In this document: positions 8,533-17,999 of the stretch, one piece after another
Layout: each line of letters starts with the position of its first letter
Position numbering within the stretch: the stretch's first letter is position 1
Assembly (NCBI GenBank): GCA_034717495.1
Contig: JAYELL010000001.1
Span: 130,649-194,648, forward strand
Source of the DNA: Chloroflexota bacterium
GTDB lineage: Bacteria; Chloroflexota; Anaerolineae; JAAEKA01
Direction: 5' to 3'
Length of the DNA: 64,000 nucleotides
The notes under the pieces: model-generated
Databases searched by the model: none
What the model was told of the DNA's origin: nothing
Seen by the model: only the letters and a program-made list of their open reading frames with translations
Program-made: the position numbers and the translations under genes

Positions 8533-9627
8533 TCAAGCGATTCCAGAGTTTGTCGAAATGTCTCCCTCAGCCTCATCCGGTTTTCTGACGCCGCCCACCA
8601 GCTCTTCCTTCAAGGCCTGCAAGCCGGCCCAATCTCGTTTGGCTGCCAGACGGGCCTGGCGCGGCCAGCTATCGGGATTCGCCATTTGGTAGGGGGAACC
8701 GGCCTCGTTCAACAGTGCCTTCAGGTCCGTTATCTCACTGTCCGCCAACTGTTCGAAGGTCACGATGCCGCCGTCGTTCAGTAGAGCCATGATTTTGGGG
8801 CCAATCCCCTCGATCACGGCGAGGTCCTCATCCTCGACCGGGTCGCCCTCAGAGTAGCGAGCATCTGCGGCGGTTTCCAGTGCGGTAATTTGGACCACCA
8901 ATGCTTTTTTCTGCACTGTGGCGTCGCTCAACTTTTCCTGAGTCATCTCCAGGTCGACGACAGCCCTTGCCAGTTCGGCAGCCAATGTGTTCACAACGAC
9001 CTGGTAACCACGTCTGAATTCGGTCAACTGGGAATCGAGCATTGCAATATTGAGATCAGCATTGCTTAACGCACCGCTCAGATACTCGTTTTCGGCCGTG
9101 CAAGCCATCAGATCTTGCTCCCGTTTCTCCAGAAGGCTTCGCAGGGATTCCGACCGATTGGCAGCCAGCAGTTGGGAGCGAAGCGCATCGATGTCCGCTC
9201 CAGTTTTTGCCAGTTCCCCGCTCAAGCTGTCAATATTGGCAAGCTGTGTTGCCAGATCATCGTCAGGGATGGCGGTTTGGCTGGGTTTTGTTGCCTGGTC
9301 CGGTTGCGTCTTAACCGGGCTCTGGTGGGTTGCAGCAGCCGTGGCGGCAAAAGTTTCAGCTGCTGGCGGGCTCGCAACGCCTCTTGTATCGCCTTGAGGG
9401 TCAGCTGAAACGCCGCGCGTCGCCGAAAGCTGCGCCAGTTGTTGTTTCTGTTCCGCCAATTGCCCGCGCAGTATCTTGAAATCATCCTGGGCATCGGCGA
9501 TTTGTTTGCGCAGTTGCGCCTCTGTCGTCCTGGCCTGCTCCAGTTTTCCTCGCCAATAGAGCCATGCAATGATCAAACCGACGACCAGGCCAATAAAAGA
9601 GCCAATTAACAGACTTTGCCAATCCAT
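8533..9627 (-). CDS. Membrane-anchored coiled-coil protein with C-terminal helix-hairpin-helix domain
   Basis: 364 residues. One N-terminal membrane helix (about residues 5-25, ending IIAWLYW) is followed by a long Gln/Ala/Leu-rich coiled coil (about 28-265) broken by a low-complexity segment. A C-terminal domain (about 270-350) begins LAVIEGIGPKIMALLNDGGI, a helix-hairpin-helix of the kind that binds DNA or RNA. A perfect AAGGAGG precedes the ATG. The architecture would tether a nucleic-acid-binding or protein-binding HhH module to the inner membrane. It ends a reverse-strand run but is separated from the GNAT gene by 135 bases. No specific function is known to me. Confidence 0.8.
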   Translation of the reverse strand: MDWQSLLIGSFIGLVVGLIIAWLYWRGKLEQARTTEAQLRKQIADAQDDFKILRGQLAEQKQQLAQLSATRGVSADPQGDTRGVASPPAAETFAATAAATHQSPVKTQPDQATKPSQTAIPDDDLATQLANIDSLSGELAKTGADIDALRSQLLAANRSESLRSLLEKREQDLMACTAENEYLSGALSNADLNIAMLDSQLTEFRRGYQVVVNTLAAELARAVVDLEMTQEKLSDATVQKKALVVQITALETAADARYSEGDPVEDEDLAVIEGIGPKIMALLNDGGIVTFEQLADSEITDLKALLNEAGSPYQMANPDSWPRQARLAAKRDWAGLQALKEELVGGVRKPDEAEGDISTNSGIA

Positions 9628-9762
9628 CCTTTCTCCTCCTTCGTTCTACAAAAAAAGCGCCGACAAGGTAGGCGGTACAAGTTGGTGGTAAACCTGTGCC
9701 TGGCGGTTTGCTATGCGGGGCCATTCTAAACTCTGCGACCGCTCGTGTCAAGACCAGCTGAA

Positions 9763-10650
9763 TCAGGGCAGCGCAGGCCATATCGGTTCGGTCAGCAGGA
9801 ACAGCTTGAACCAACCCGTTTGGCGAAAGCCCAGAGCCTCGTAAGCGCGCCGGGCAGCTCGATTTTCGTTGCCCGTGAAAAGAATCGCTTGCGGTACGCC
9901 CTGCTGCCGGGCTTCCAGGAGAGAAGCCGCCACGACCGCTCTGGCATAGCCCCGACAACGTAACGGCGGTGGGGTGAAAACGCCACCAATCTGAACGGCC
10001 TCGTTGATGGACGCGTTGAACGCCGAGCAGGAGACTGGCTCGCCATCGACCTGCAGAACCCATAGTTGCCGTGATAGTATGTAGTGCTGAATGGACTGCC
10101 GGCAGGCTTCCCTCAGTTCCGGTGTATCGCTGTCGCCAAGATTCTCCAGCGAATAGGCGATACGCCAGCGGGTCATCAGCTCTTCATCGCCGGGCTCGAT
10201 CCGCCGCGCGACGACTTCTGGCTGCTTGAGTCCTTGAGGCAGCACCAGGTCCGACAAGGAGAGGTGATAGAGAGATTCTGTTTCGTGAAGCTTGGCCAGG
10301 GTCGGGTCGATACTCAATGTCTCAACTATCATGTCGACCTGGCCAGCTGGTCCCAGCACACCGTACACCGGCCGGCCGCTCGCTCTTAACAGCGTTTCGA
10401 GTAATGGTTCCAGGTGGGAGGGCGCCTGGGGAATGATATTGCCATTCCAGTAGTGGGCGATGACACCGGTCAAGGTATCATCTTTGAAGACGCCGGCGTA
10501 GGTTCCACTGAAACGACTTCCGTCGTCCTTCAGCCCGCTGGACCTGGCATTTCCGATTAGAAACATGGAGGAAGCAAGGTGGGAAGCCAGAAACCGCTCC
10601 AGCGCCTGATAGTCATTTTGGCCGAGAAGTCGAATGCCCGGGTCTGTCAT
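9763..10650 (-). CDS. GNAT-family N-acetyltransferase
   Basis: 295 residues. The C-terminal half (about 150-290) is a GNAT domain: the beta4/motif A region reads IGGVFTPPPLRCRGYARAV with the acetyl-CoA-binding turn, followed by TGNENRAARRAYEALGF, the usual motif B signature. The N-terminal half resembles the GNAT-like extension found in two-domain acetyltransferases of this size. It lies 33 bases downstream of the ankyrin gene in a same-strand run with plsC and the hydrolase. The acceptor substrate is unknown. Confidence 0.82.
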   Translation of the reverse strand: MTDPGIRLLGQNDYQALERFLASHLASSMFLIGNARSSGLKDDGSRFSGTYAGVFKDDTLTGVIAHYWNGNIIPQAPSHLEPLLETLLRASGRPVYGVLGPAGQVDMIVETLSIDPTLAKLHETESLYHLSLSDLVLPQGLKQPEVVARRIEPGDEELMTRWRIAYSLENLGDSDTPELREACRQSIQHYILSRQLWVLQVDGEPVSCSAFNASINEAVQIGGVFTPPPLRCRGYARAVVAASLLEARQQGVPQAILFTGNENRAARRAYEALGFRQTGWFKLFLLTEPIWPALP

Positions 10651-10683
10651 GTAGCAATTCTCAATATGCCTGGAAGTGCCCTG

Positions 10684-11241
10684 TCATTGGTATTGCTGTA
10701 GAATGGCCACGACCTCTGCATGGCCTTTCTCCCGGGCTATTGCCAGTGGTGTGTTCCCACCAAAGTCCTGCACTTCCGCCAGGGCGCCGCTCGATAGCAG
10801 CCAGCGCGCCATTTCCGGCTGGTCGAACAGGGCAGTGCCATGAAGTGCAGTTAAGGTGCCGTTCCCGGCATTTGGATCAGCGCCCTTTTCCAGGAGCAAC
10901 TCCGCTACGCCCGTCTCGGCATGGATCATGGGATAGTAGAGAACAGGAATCCCGTGGGCACCGGTTGCCTGAACGAGTCCGGGATCAGCTTCAAGAGCCT
11001 TTTTGATATCGTCGACGCGGCCCAGCATAGCAGCCGTGCAGATGTCGAGGTGTGCGCCTTTCTTTCTCAGATAGTCGACGATATCGCGCCGGCCCATCTG
11101 GGCAGCCGCTTCGATCGGCGTCTCACCCCAACGGGCACTGGCATTGACCAGTTCGGGGTGGTCGGTCAACATTCGCTCGACTCTTTCGAAATTGCCGTGG
11201 GCAGCACCGACGAGTTCGTCGATCAGTTCCTGTTCAGCCAT
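10684..11241 (-). CDS. Ankyrin-repeat protein
   Basis: 185 residues, made almost wholly of ankyrin repeats of about 33 residues. Recognisable cores are GETPIEAAAQMGRRDIVDYL, AMLGRVDDIKKAL, HAETGVAELLLEKGADPNA, LTALHGTALFDQPEMARWLL and GGNTPLAIAREKGHAEVV. There is no signal peptide or membrane segment, so it is probably a cytoplasmic protein-binding scaffold. Its start overlaps the end of plsC by 19 bases, which implies co-transcription. No partner can be named. Confidence 0.88.
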   Translation of the reverse strand: MAEQELIDELVGAAHGNFERVERMLTDHPELVNASARWGETPIEAAAQMGRRDIVDYLRKKGAHLDICTAAMLGRVDDIKKALEADPGLVQATGAHGIPVLYYPMIHAETGVAELLLEKGADPNAGNGTLTALHGTALFDQPEMARWLLSSGALAEVQDFGGNTPLAIAREKGHAEVVAILQQYQ

Positions 11242-12011
11242 TGGGGATCAAGTCCTTCCACTCTGATCCTGTTTAACGCGTTGCCGACGACTTCCCGGGC
11301 TTCCGCCGCCAGCTGGATCGGATCATCATCGGGTTTCGGTTGGATTTCCGCTAACGGAATGAGCCACACCCGGCTGGTATCTTGCTCGACGATGCGCCGT
11401 ATGGTTGTCATCAGGCTTTCATCCCGGCTGTGCCAGGTCATCGCCTCCGTATCTTCGTAGTGGATTGCGCATAACAGATAGGGCGCGCCGGAATCGATGG
11501 CGATCTCGAAAACGCCGTAGCGAAAGGGCAACAGGGTGTCTTCAGGATTGCGGGTTCCTTCGGGGAAGATGACGAGCGGGGGATACTGTTTGTCCCGGAT
11601 TTTTGCTGCGATCGTGCGGCGAACATTCGCCCGCTGGGACTTGTCGCTTCGATCCAGGAAAATGGTTCCTGTAGCCGTCGCGATCCGGCCGATGAGAGGA
11701 TACTTTCGCACCTCAGCTTTTGACAGAAAACGCGTCGGCAGCAAGTAGCTCATCACCAGGGTGTCGAAAAAGGAAATATGGTTCGGAAAGATAAATCCGT
11801 GATGTTCGATAACCCTTTGGGGGTCGTCGCAAACAAACCGAATTCCCAGGGCACGCATCAATGGGCGAACACCCAGGGAGAAACACCAGGCAGAGACAGG
11901 GATTCCACGAATCTCGATGGGAACCCATGCCAGAAGCGTTGTTCCAAGAGCGATTCCCATCACCATAGTGGCTGCTGCCGCCATGCGCAGCAATCCGCGC
12001 AGGGTTTTCAT
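11223..12011 (-). CDS. plsC: 1-acyl-sn-glycerol-3-phosphate acyltransferase (PlsC family)
   Basis: A 262-residue membrane-associated acyltransferase predicted to acylate lysophosphatidic acid at position 2 in phospholipid synthesis. The N-terminus has a hydrophobic helix (about residues 10-35). The catalytic motif HX4D is present as NHISFFD (77-83), and the glycerophosphate-binding motif as FPEGTR (149-154). Its first 4 bases overlap the hydrolase gene and its end overlaps the ankyrin gene, so the three are probably one transcript. A paralogue acting on another lysolipid cannot be excluded. Confidence 0.88.
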   Translation of the reverse strand: MKTLRGLLRMAAAATMVMGIALGTTLLAWVPIEIRGIPVSAWCFSLGVRPLMRALGIRFVCDDPQRVIEHHGFIFPNHISFFDTLVMSYLLPTRFLSKAEVRKYPLIGRIATATGTIFLDRSDKSQRANVRRTIAAKIRDKQYPPLVIFPEGTRNPEDTLLPFRYGVFEIAIDSGAPYLLCAIHYEDTEAMTWHSRDESLMTTIRRIVEQDTSRVWLIPLAEIQPKPDDDPIQLAAEAREVVGNALNRIRVEGLDPQWLNRN

Positions 12012-12505
12012 GATTCCGACCTGGCAAGCAGGGCGAGCCAGTCGAGGTTCTCGACCGTTTTGCCCATTCCATGATCGTCGTCGACGATGTTGAAGCTCAG
12101 ATTCTCAAAGATCTGTCGCGCGATCTCCTGGGTCGACTGTAGCGGAACGACCTCATCCTGCCGGCCGTGAAAAATGATAGTGGGGATCTCCACTGAATGG
12201 CGGTGCCCGTTGGGAAGCCAGGGAAGCGCGGGGGCGAACAAAACCAGTTTTTCTACCTGCCTGGATTGGTGAATGGCGTACTCCGTTGCCATGAGGCCGC
12301 CAAGGCTCGATCCTATCAGGGTCCAGCCGGTGGTTGTGCCGATGACCTGGCTCAATTTGACCATTCGTTGGTCGAATTCTCCCGGGAAGTCGGGAATGAG
12401 CATGTCAGGAAACGCTTGCCGCAACAACGTGGCTTTGTAGCCCTGGCTGCTGCCCATCAAGCCATGGATAAAAAGAAGGCGGGATTGATCGATCATTGTT
12501 GTCAT
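12008..12505 (-). CDS. Small alpha/beta-hydrolase (YqiA/RBBP9-like esterase)
   Basis: 165 residues, short for an alpha/beta hydrolase and close to the compact YqiA/RBBP9 type. LLFIHGLMGSSQGY forms the oxyanion region, S67 in IGSSLGG is the nucleophile, the acid is probably the Asp of FHGRQDEVVP, and the histidine lies in DDDHGM. It is cytoplasmic, with no signal peptide. It overlaps plsC by 4 bases, hinting at a lipid- or ester-related role. The substrate is unknown. Confidence 0.82.
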   Translation of the reverse strand: MTTMIDQSRLLFIHGLMGSSQGYKATLLRQAFPDMLIPDFPGEFDQRMVKLSQVIGTTTGWTLIGSSLGGLMATEYAIHQSRQVEKLVLFAPALPWLPNGHRHSVEIPTIIFHGRQDEVVPLQSTQEIARQIFENLSFNIVDDDHGMGKTVENLDWLALLARSES

Positions 12506-12650
12506 AGTTCAAATAGGAGCGTTAGGACCTGGAGCGGCGGGAAGGTCGTCAGCACGGGTCCAGCGGAAAGTATAACACGTGAACGTATGTCATACAAACC
12601 GAATGGCAAAGACTTTCGAAAAACTCAAAAAAGCACCTGGGAGATGTTGA

Positions 12651-13760
12651 TCAATCGCTGTCCTCAGCGAAAAGCGCAAGTTGTCCCGTCGGTTTGCCGA
12701 GCTGTTGGGCGCCAACGCCGAGCAGACGAACCGGACGGCCAATCTGCCAATTGCGTTCCAGCAACACAAGGGCGACCCGGTAGATCTCCCGCGCATCGCT
12801 GGTTGGCACCTCAAGACTCATCTGACGGGTAAGGGTGGTGAAGTCGCTGTAACGGATCTTGATGGCAATGGTGCCGGCGGCCGTGCTCTTCTTCTGCAAA
12901 TAGCTTGCCACCCTTTGGCTCATGCGCCATAACTGTCGTTTGAGGTCGATCAACTCCACCAGGTCTTTTGAGAAGGTTCGCTCCTGGCTGATCGATTTTC
13001 GCTCCCGGGCGGTGATCACCTGTCGGGTGTCGATTCCCTGAGCGCGGCGAAGCATTTCGGGACCATGTTTGCCAAATGCTGTCTGCAACGCGGCTTCCGG
13101 CTGTATCGCCAGCTCACCCACTGTTGTCACGCCCATGGCCTCCAGGCGCTCTGTCGTTACTGGACCGATACCCCAGAGGGCTCGCACGTGCAGGGGCGCC
13201 AGGAACGCAGGCTCATCGCCAGGGCGCACGACGGTCAACCCGCCCGGTTTTTCGTAATCGGAAGCGACTTTGGCAACCTGTTTGTTGCTGGCTACGCCCA
13301 AAGAGGCCGACAGGCCAATGTCGTTCTGGACCTGTCGCTGCAATTGCCGGGCGACCTGGATAGCTTCGTTCCAGTGCTGGAGTTGGTCGCTGATGTCAAG
13401 GAAAGCTTCGTCGATGCTAAGCTGTTCTACCTCGGGGGTGATTTCGTAGATGAGGGCCATGACCTTCGCCGAGTAGGTCCGATACAGGTTGTGCCGCGGC
13501 GGGAGCACGACGGCCTGTGGACACAGGGTGAGGGCGCGCGCCATGGGCATGGCTGAGCGGCAACCATGTGCCCGGGCCGGGTAGGAGGCTGCCGCCACCA
13601 CGCCCCGCTGTTCCGGCCTGCCGCCCACCAGCACCGGCTTGCCTTCCAGCAATGGGTCTTCCAATATCTCGACGGCGGCAAAAAAGGCGTCGAGGTCGAG
13701 GTGCAAGATAGCGCGTGCCGTGTCGGTCAAAGATTCCTGTGATGCTCGCTGCTTGTTCAT
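12651..13760 (-). CDS. dinB: DNA polymerase IV (Y-family translesion polymerase)
   Basis: About 369 residues. Y-family polymerases copy damaged templates with low fidelity. The catalytic motifs are HLDLDAFFAAVE (metal-binding Asp) and LSIDEAFLD (Asp-Glu). ASYPARAHGCRSAMPMARA is the conserved fingers segment, GIGPVTTERLEAMGVTTVG the thumb HhH, and the C-terminal little-finger domain follows. I chose the ATG at 13760 (protein start MNKQRAS); an in-frame start at 13799 would add 13 residues of poor conservation. It stands 145 bases upstream of the hydrolase gene. The C-terminus ends in LALFAEDSD, close to a beta-clamp-binding consensus. Confidence 0.92.
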   Translation of the reverse strand: MNKQRASQESLTDTARAILHLDLDAFFAAVEILEDPLLEGKPVLVGGRPEQRGVVAAASYPARAHGCRSAMPMARALTLCPQAVVLPPRHNLYRTYSAKVMALIYEITPEVEQLSIDEAFLDISDQLQHWNEAIQVARQLQRQVQNDIGLSASLGVASNKQVAKVASDYEKPGGLTVVRPGDEPAFLAPLHVRALWGIGPVTTERLEAMGVTTVGELAIQPEAALQTAFGKHGPEMLRRAQGIDTRQVITARERKSISQERTFSKDLVELIDLKRQLWRMSQRVASYLQKKSTAAGTIAIKIRYSDFTTLTRQMSLEVPTSDAREIYRVALVLLERNWQIGRPVRLLGVGAQQLGKPTGQLALFAEDSD

Positions 13761-13852
13761 GCCGGATTGAATTCTAACGCCTTTTTGACTAACTCGCAAT
13801 TGGCGTCAAGGCAGGGGAAGCACAACAGAAGGTTTTCTCGCGAATCCCGGCA

Positions 13853-13882
13853 CTGGCACGATCGCTGGTTTTTTGGTAGAAT
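13853..13882 (+). promoter_or_regulatory. Possible sigma-70-type promoter upstream of the M28 peptidase
   Basis: CTGGCA (13853-13858) and TAGAAT (13877-13882) are separated by 18 bases in the divergent gap between dinB and the peptidase. The -10 is good and the -35 is weak (4 of 6). Chloroflexota promoter consensus is not well known, so this is tentative. Confidence 0.25.
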
Positions 13883-13993
13883 GGCCCGGGAAAGGTAGTT
13901 TGCATTTACGAGAGCGTTTTAGATTTTGTAGACGCATTACCGTGCCTGGCAAAGTGAATCAATATCCACATTTTCCTGTCCGGAGGAGTTGTT

Positions 13994-15559
13994 ATGGGTC
14001 CTGGCTTTCGGTTGCTTCTTGCAGTCATTTTGATCGCCCTGATCGGCTCGGTGTCTGTCGTTCAAGCGGGACCGAACCCTGTCGAGCCCGAGGATCAACT
14101 GCTGATACAGATATGGCTGCCCGATCCGGTCAAAGATGTCGTGGTTATGGCTGAGGGGCCTTTACTACCCCTGGCCCACGAGCCGGGTGAGCCCTCCTAC
14201 CTTCTGGCGCGCATGTCGCCCGGAGATATTGACTGGTTAAAAGGGTCAGGTTATTCGTTTGAGGTGATTGACAGGGACGCTGCCGGAGCAAGCTATTGTA
14301 TGGAAGATATGCGCGCTCCTGGCCGGGTTGTGCTGGAAGCAGCGCGTGAAGTGCTGCGAACCGATGATCGGGTGTTGTGGCGCCTGCCGGCCGAAACTGG
14401 CCCTTCCGATTGCACAGGTTGGGCATGGATGCTGCATCCCATTCGCCTGATTCCGCGTCGCGCGCCGGAGATTCCCTCCGATATCGGTCCTTTGCCCTTT
14501 GTCCAGGATATCCTCGGGATGATCGATCTTCCTCACATGATGGCCTATGCAGAGGAACTCAGCGGCGCGGCACCTGCCATAATTTACGGCGATCCCTACA
14601 CCATCACGACACGGTACACCACCTCAGGCGTACCCATCGCCAAGGCCATCGATTACATGATCGAACGCCTGGAACGATTGGATCTGCCAGTGTCAACCCA
14701 TACCTGGGATGTGACGAAACCCCCCAACATCATTGCCGAGAAGGCAGGTCGATCGCAAGAGGCAGGAATTTACATAATCTGTGCCCATCTCGACTCGAGA
14801 GCGCGGGGCTATCCCCACGACCCCGCCCCAGGCGCCGATGACAACGGCAGCGGTTCGGTTGCCGTTCTGGCTGCCGCCGAGGTGTTGGCTCCCTACACCT
14901 TCGATGCCACCATTCGTTTCATTTTGTTCACAGGGGAAGAGCAGGGATTGTATGGAAGCCGAGCCTATGCTAACATGGTACAGGATGAGGATATTCGCGC
15001 CGTGCTCAATATGGACATGATCGCATGGGACTCGGTTGGCGGACCCGAGATGGATCTCCATGCCCGAGACACCGTGCCTGGCAGCCTCGATATGGCCACA
15101 TTGTTTGCAGATGTGGTAAGTGCTTATGGCCTGAACTTGACGCCGCAAATTATTCCCAACGGCGTCCCGGCCAGTGACCATTCGCCATTCTGGGATGAAG
15201 GTTTCCCGGCGATTCTGGCAATCGAGGATTATTTTGGTACCGGCGATTTCAATGCCTACTACCACACGGTGAATGATAAAACGATCTATTACAACCAGGC
15301 GTTTTTTGACCAGATGGTGAAGGGTTCAATTGCCACGTTCGGGCATCTGGTTGGCCCGCCCGTGGCCAGTTATTGGGCAGATCTTAGCTACGACGGCAAA
15401 GTGACCGTAGAAGATATAATGATGACTTCGAGGCGTTGGGGGGCAGAGATGGGCCAGTGGAACTACCATGTTGTGTATGACATCGATCGCAATGGTGTCG
15501 TGGACGCTGTCGATATCCAACTGATTGCGACCGAGTGGGGCTGGACGGAGAATCCATAA
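13994..15559 (+). CDS. Secreted M28-family metallopeptidase with dockerin-like C-terminus
   Basis: 521 residues. A signal peptide (about 1-26, cleavage near VVQA) leads an N-terminal domain and an M28 aminopeptidase domain (about 190-445). Its zinc ligands lie in AHLDSRARG, PGADDNGSG, FTGEEQGLYGS, NMDMIAWDSVG and SDHSPFWDEG, so the co-catalytic site looks complete. The last 65 residues hold two dockerin-type-I-like calcium loops, DLSYDGKVTVEDI and DIDRNGVVDAVDI. The ATG follows CGGAGGAG. It is probably an extracellular exopeptidase. The lipoprotein gene starts 17 bases later, so the two may be co-expressed. The dockerin-like tail does not imply a cellulosome. Confidence 0.88.
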   Translation: MGPGFRLLLAVILIALIGSVSVVQAGPNPVEPEDQLLIQIWLPDPVKDVVVMAEGPLLPLAHEPGEPSYLLARMSPGDIDWLKGSGYSFEVIDRDAAGASYCMEDMRAPGRVVLEAAREVLRTDDRVLWRLPAETGPSDCTGWAWMLHPIRLIPRRAPEIPSDIGPLPFVQDILGMIDLPHMMAYAEELSGAAPAIIYGDPYTITTRYTTSGVPIAKAIDYMIERLERLDLPVSTHTWDVTKPPNIIAEKAGRSQEAGIYIICAHLDSRARGYPHDPAPGADDNGSGSVAVLAAAEVLAPYTFDATIRFILFTGEEQGLYGSRAYANMVQDEDIRAVLNMDMIAWDSVGGPEMDLHARDTVPGSLDMATLFADVVSAYGLNLTPQIIPNGVPASDHSPFWDEGFPAILAIEDYFGTGDFNAYYHTVNDKTIYYNQAFFDQMVKGSIATFGHLVGPPVASYWADLSYDGKVTVEDIMMTSRRWGAEMGQWNYHVVYDIDRNGVVDAVDIQLIATEWGWTENP

Positions 15560-15576
15560 AAAGGGGGAACTATTCG

Positions 15577-17955
15577 ATGAAGACCCATGCAAGGCTGGCA
15601 CGGTGGAAGGCTGTGCTGGCAATCTCGCTATTGGTTGTTTTGGCGGTTGCGGGCTGCGGATCAAACCAGGACGTGACCGATGAGCCTGCCGGACAGGCAG
15701 CTCGAACCGATTACGGTTTTCCGGTGGCACAGTCCAGGGTTTCTGTTTCTGCGCTGCCCGATGAGGGGATGGATCCGTTTCTTGAGGCCATCGATGGCGC
15801 GCGGGATAATATCCGCCTCAAGGTTTATCTGATCACCGAAGATCGCGTCATAGACGCTCTTAGACGGGCCGCCTCGCGCGGCGTTGATACACGGGTGATG
15901 ATCGAGCCAGAACCCCAGGGCGGCGGCGACAGCAACCGCGCGGCAAAAAACGAACTCGAGTCTGCCGGCGTCTATGTAAAGGATGCTCCCTCGACCTTTC
16001 GCATGTCCCATGAGAAGAGTCTGGTGTTAGATGGCAGCCGTGCCTGGATCATGACGCACAACCTGACCCATTCCTCGTTTTCGAAGAATCGAGAATACCA
16101 GGTGGTAGTAGATGATCCAACTCTGGTTGACGAAGTCAGCCGGGTCTTCGATGCCGACTGGGACCGGAAACGGGTGGATCTCGACCAGTCGCCACTGGTC
16201 TGGAGTCCTGATAACAGCCGCCAACGGCTCCGGGCCCTGATCGAAGGTGCCGAAAAGAGCCTGGACCTGGAGCAAACATCGGTACTGGATAACGACGTGG
16301 TGGCGTGGCTCATTGCCGCGGCCGAGCGGGGCGTGCGGGTCCGGTTGATCACGCCAGCCGTCACGGATCCTGACGACTGGGAATATGAGGATCTCAGCCG
16401 TCTCGCCGGCAATGGGGTGGCAGTCCGTTTTCTGGATGATCCCTACGTTCACGCCAAGACGATGGTGGCAGACGGCGCCGTTGCCTTCGTGGGCTCACAG
16501 AATCTGAGCGATTCTTCCCTGGATCAGAATCGCGAGTTGGGCATCATGTTTGACGATGCGGCGGCGGTCAACCGCCTTGCCAGCTATTTCGGACAGGACT
16601 GGAACCGGGCAGAGCCAATGGCAGGGTCCAGGTTGGACGTCCCTGAACCCAAGGCAGTCCTCCCACCCGCCAGCGGTGTTGTACCCTGGCGCGAGGCGGG
16701 AGACTATGTTGGCCAGACGATTACCGTGGCAGGGGTTGTTGTCGATGCCTACGACGCCGGGACGATCACTTTTCTGAATTTCGACCGGGACCGCACCTTC
16801 ACCGTCGTAATCTTTGATGAAAATTATGATCGATTCCCCGCGCCACCCGCTGAACTTTATTTCGAGCAGCGCGTACTGGTAACCGGTGAGGTGGAATTGC
16901 ATGACGGAGACCCGCAGATCGAGGTGAAACACCCGGACCAGATCGAAATTGAGGGTGGTTCATCCCAGGACAGGGCCAAGCCCAAGCCTGCGGCCACCAA
17001 ACCCTCCAATGGAGCCATTCCGTGGCAGGAAGCAGGAGACCATGTTGGCCAGAAGATTTCGGTCGAAGGCGTTGTGGTAGATTCCTACGACGCCGGGACG
17101 ATCACCTTCCTGAACTTCGATGAGGATCGCACCTTCACTGTTGTGATCTTTGACGATAATTACGATCGATTCCCTGAATCACCTGAAGACCTTTACTATA
17201 AGAAGCGCATCCTGGTGACGGGTGAGGTCGAGCTACACGATGGAGACCCGCAGATCGAGGTCGAACATCCGGACCAGATCGAAATCCTGGAAGACTTATC
17301 CCGCGACGGAGACAAACCGGCCGCGACGATCCCCTCCAATGGGCTCGTTTCGTGGAAGGACGCAACCAACTATATCGGCCGCAGGGTGACCCTGGAGGGC
17401 GAGGTAGTTCGTAGCTACAATAGTGGAAAGGTCGCTTTTCTCAACTTCGCCGAAAACTATAAGGACACGTTATCCGTAGTGATATTTGCCAGCGACTTCG
17501 CAAAGTGGCCTGAAGCGCCGGAGGACTTTTACCTGGGAAAGCATATCCACGTGCAGGGCAAGGTCAAGGAATACCGCGGTGCGCCTGAGGTGATCGTTGA
17601 AGCGCCAGGACAGATCGAGGTGATCGGCACATCACAGTCAGCAGATTCGGCAACGCCTGCGACCGGCCCGCCAATTTCATGGGAGCAGGCGGGTGCCCAC
17701 GATGGCGAGCAAGTCACCGTTGCAGGCACGGTGATTGACAGCTACAAGTCGGATACCGTTATACTGCTCAATTTCAGCCCGAGCCGGGAGGCGTTCAAAG
17801 CCGTGATTTTTGAACGCAACTGGCATAAATGGGGTGAAACCCCGGATCGAGCATTGCTTGGGCGGGACGTTCTGGTATCTGGCAAGATTCAGCTGTATAA
17901 AGGGGTTCCGGAGATTGTCGTGAATAGTCCCTATCAACTGGAGATACTCGATTAG
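15577..17955 (+). CDS. Lipoprotein: two-HKD phospholipase-D/nuclease module plus four OB-fold-like repeats
   Basis: 792 residues from the ATG at 15577 (AAGGGGG upstream). A lipoprotein signal ends VAGC with C27 as the lipidated residue. Two PLD half-sites follow: HEKSLVLDG with THNLTHSSF near residue 146, and HAKTMVADG with GSQNLSDSS near 290. This arrangement is typical of PLD-type nucleases and phospholipases. From about 365 to the end there are four repeats of about 90 residues, each starting like [20 protein letters not shown] and ending in HPDQIEI or similar, which look like OB folds. Repeats 1 and 2 are very close in DNA sequence. The protein would sit outside the cytoplasmic membrane. 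Its substrate (nucleic acid or lipid) is unknown. Confidence 0.8.
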   Translation: MKTHARLARWKAVLAISLLVVLAVAGCGSNQDVTDEPAGQAARTDYGFPVAQSRVSVSALPDEGMDPFLEAIDGARDNIRLKVYLITEDRVIDALRRAASRGVDTRVMIEPEPQGGGDSNRAAKNELESAGVYVKDAPSTFRMSHEKSLVLDGSRAWIMTHNLTHSSFSKNREYQVVVDDPTLVDEVSRVFDADWDRKRVDLDQSPLVWSPDNSRQRLRALIEGAEKSLDLEQTSVLDNDVVAWLIAAAERGVRVRLITPAVTDPDDWEYEDLSRLAGNGVAVRFLDDPYVHAKTMVADGAVAFVGSQNLSDSSLDQNRELGIMFDDAAAVNRLASYFGQDWNRAEPMAGSRLDVPEPKAVLPPASGVVPWREAGDYVGQTITVAGVVVDAYDAGTITFLNFDRDRTFTVVIFDENYDRFPAPPAELYFEQRVLVTGEVELHDGDPQIEVKHPDQIEIEGGSSQDRAKPKPAATKPSNGAIPWQEAGDHVGQKISVEGVVVDSYDAGTITFLNFDEDRTFTVVIFDDNYDRFPESPEDLYYKKRILVTGEVELHDGDPQIEVEHPDQIEILEDLSRDGDKPAATIPSNGLVSWKDATNYIGRRVTLEGEVVRSYNSGKVAFLNFAENYKDTLSVVIFASDFAKWPEAPEDFYLGKHIHVQGKVKEYRGAPEVIVEAPGQIEVIGTSQSADSATPATGPPISWEQAGAHDGEQVTVAGTVIDSYKSDTVILLNFSPSREAFKAVIFERNWHKWGETPDRALLGRDVLVSGKIQLYKGVPEIVVNSPYQLEILD

Positions 17956-17999
17956 ATGGCCAACCAGAAAGCGGTTTTTTTCGGCCTGAGGGAGGGCAT

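Noticed and set aside
13994-15559. Cellulosome component
   Set aside because: Only dockerin-like loops are present; there is no cohesin, scaffoldin or cellulase in the window.
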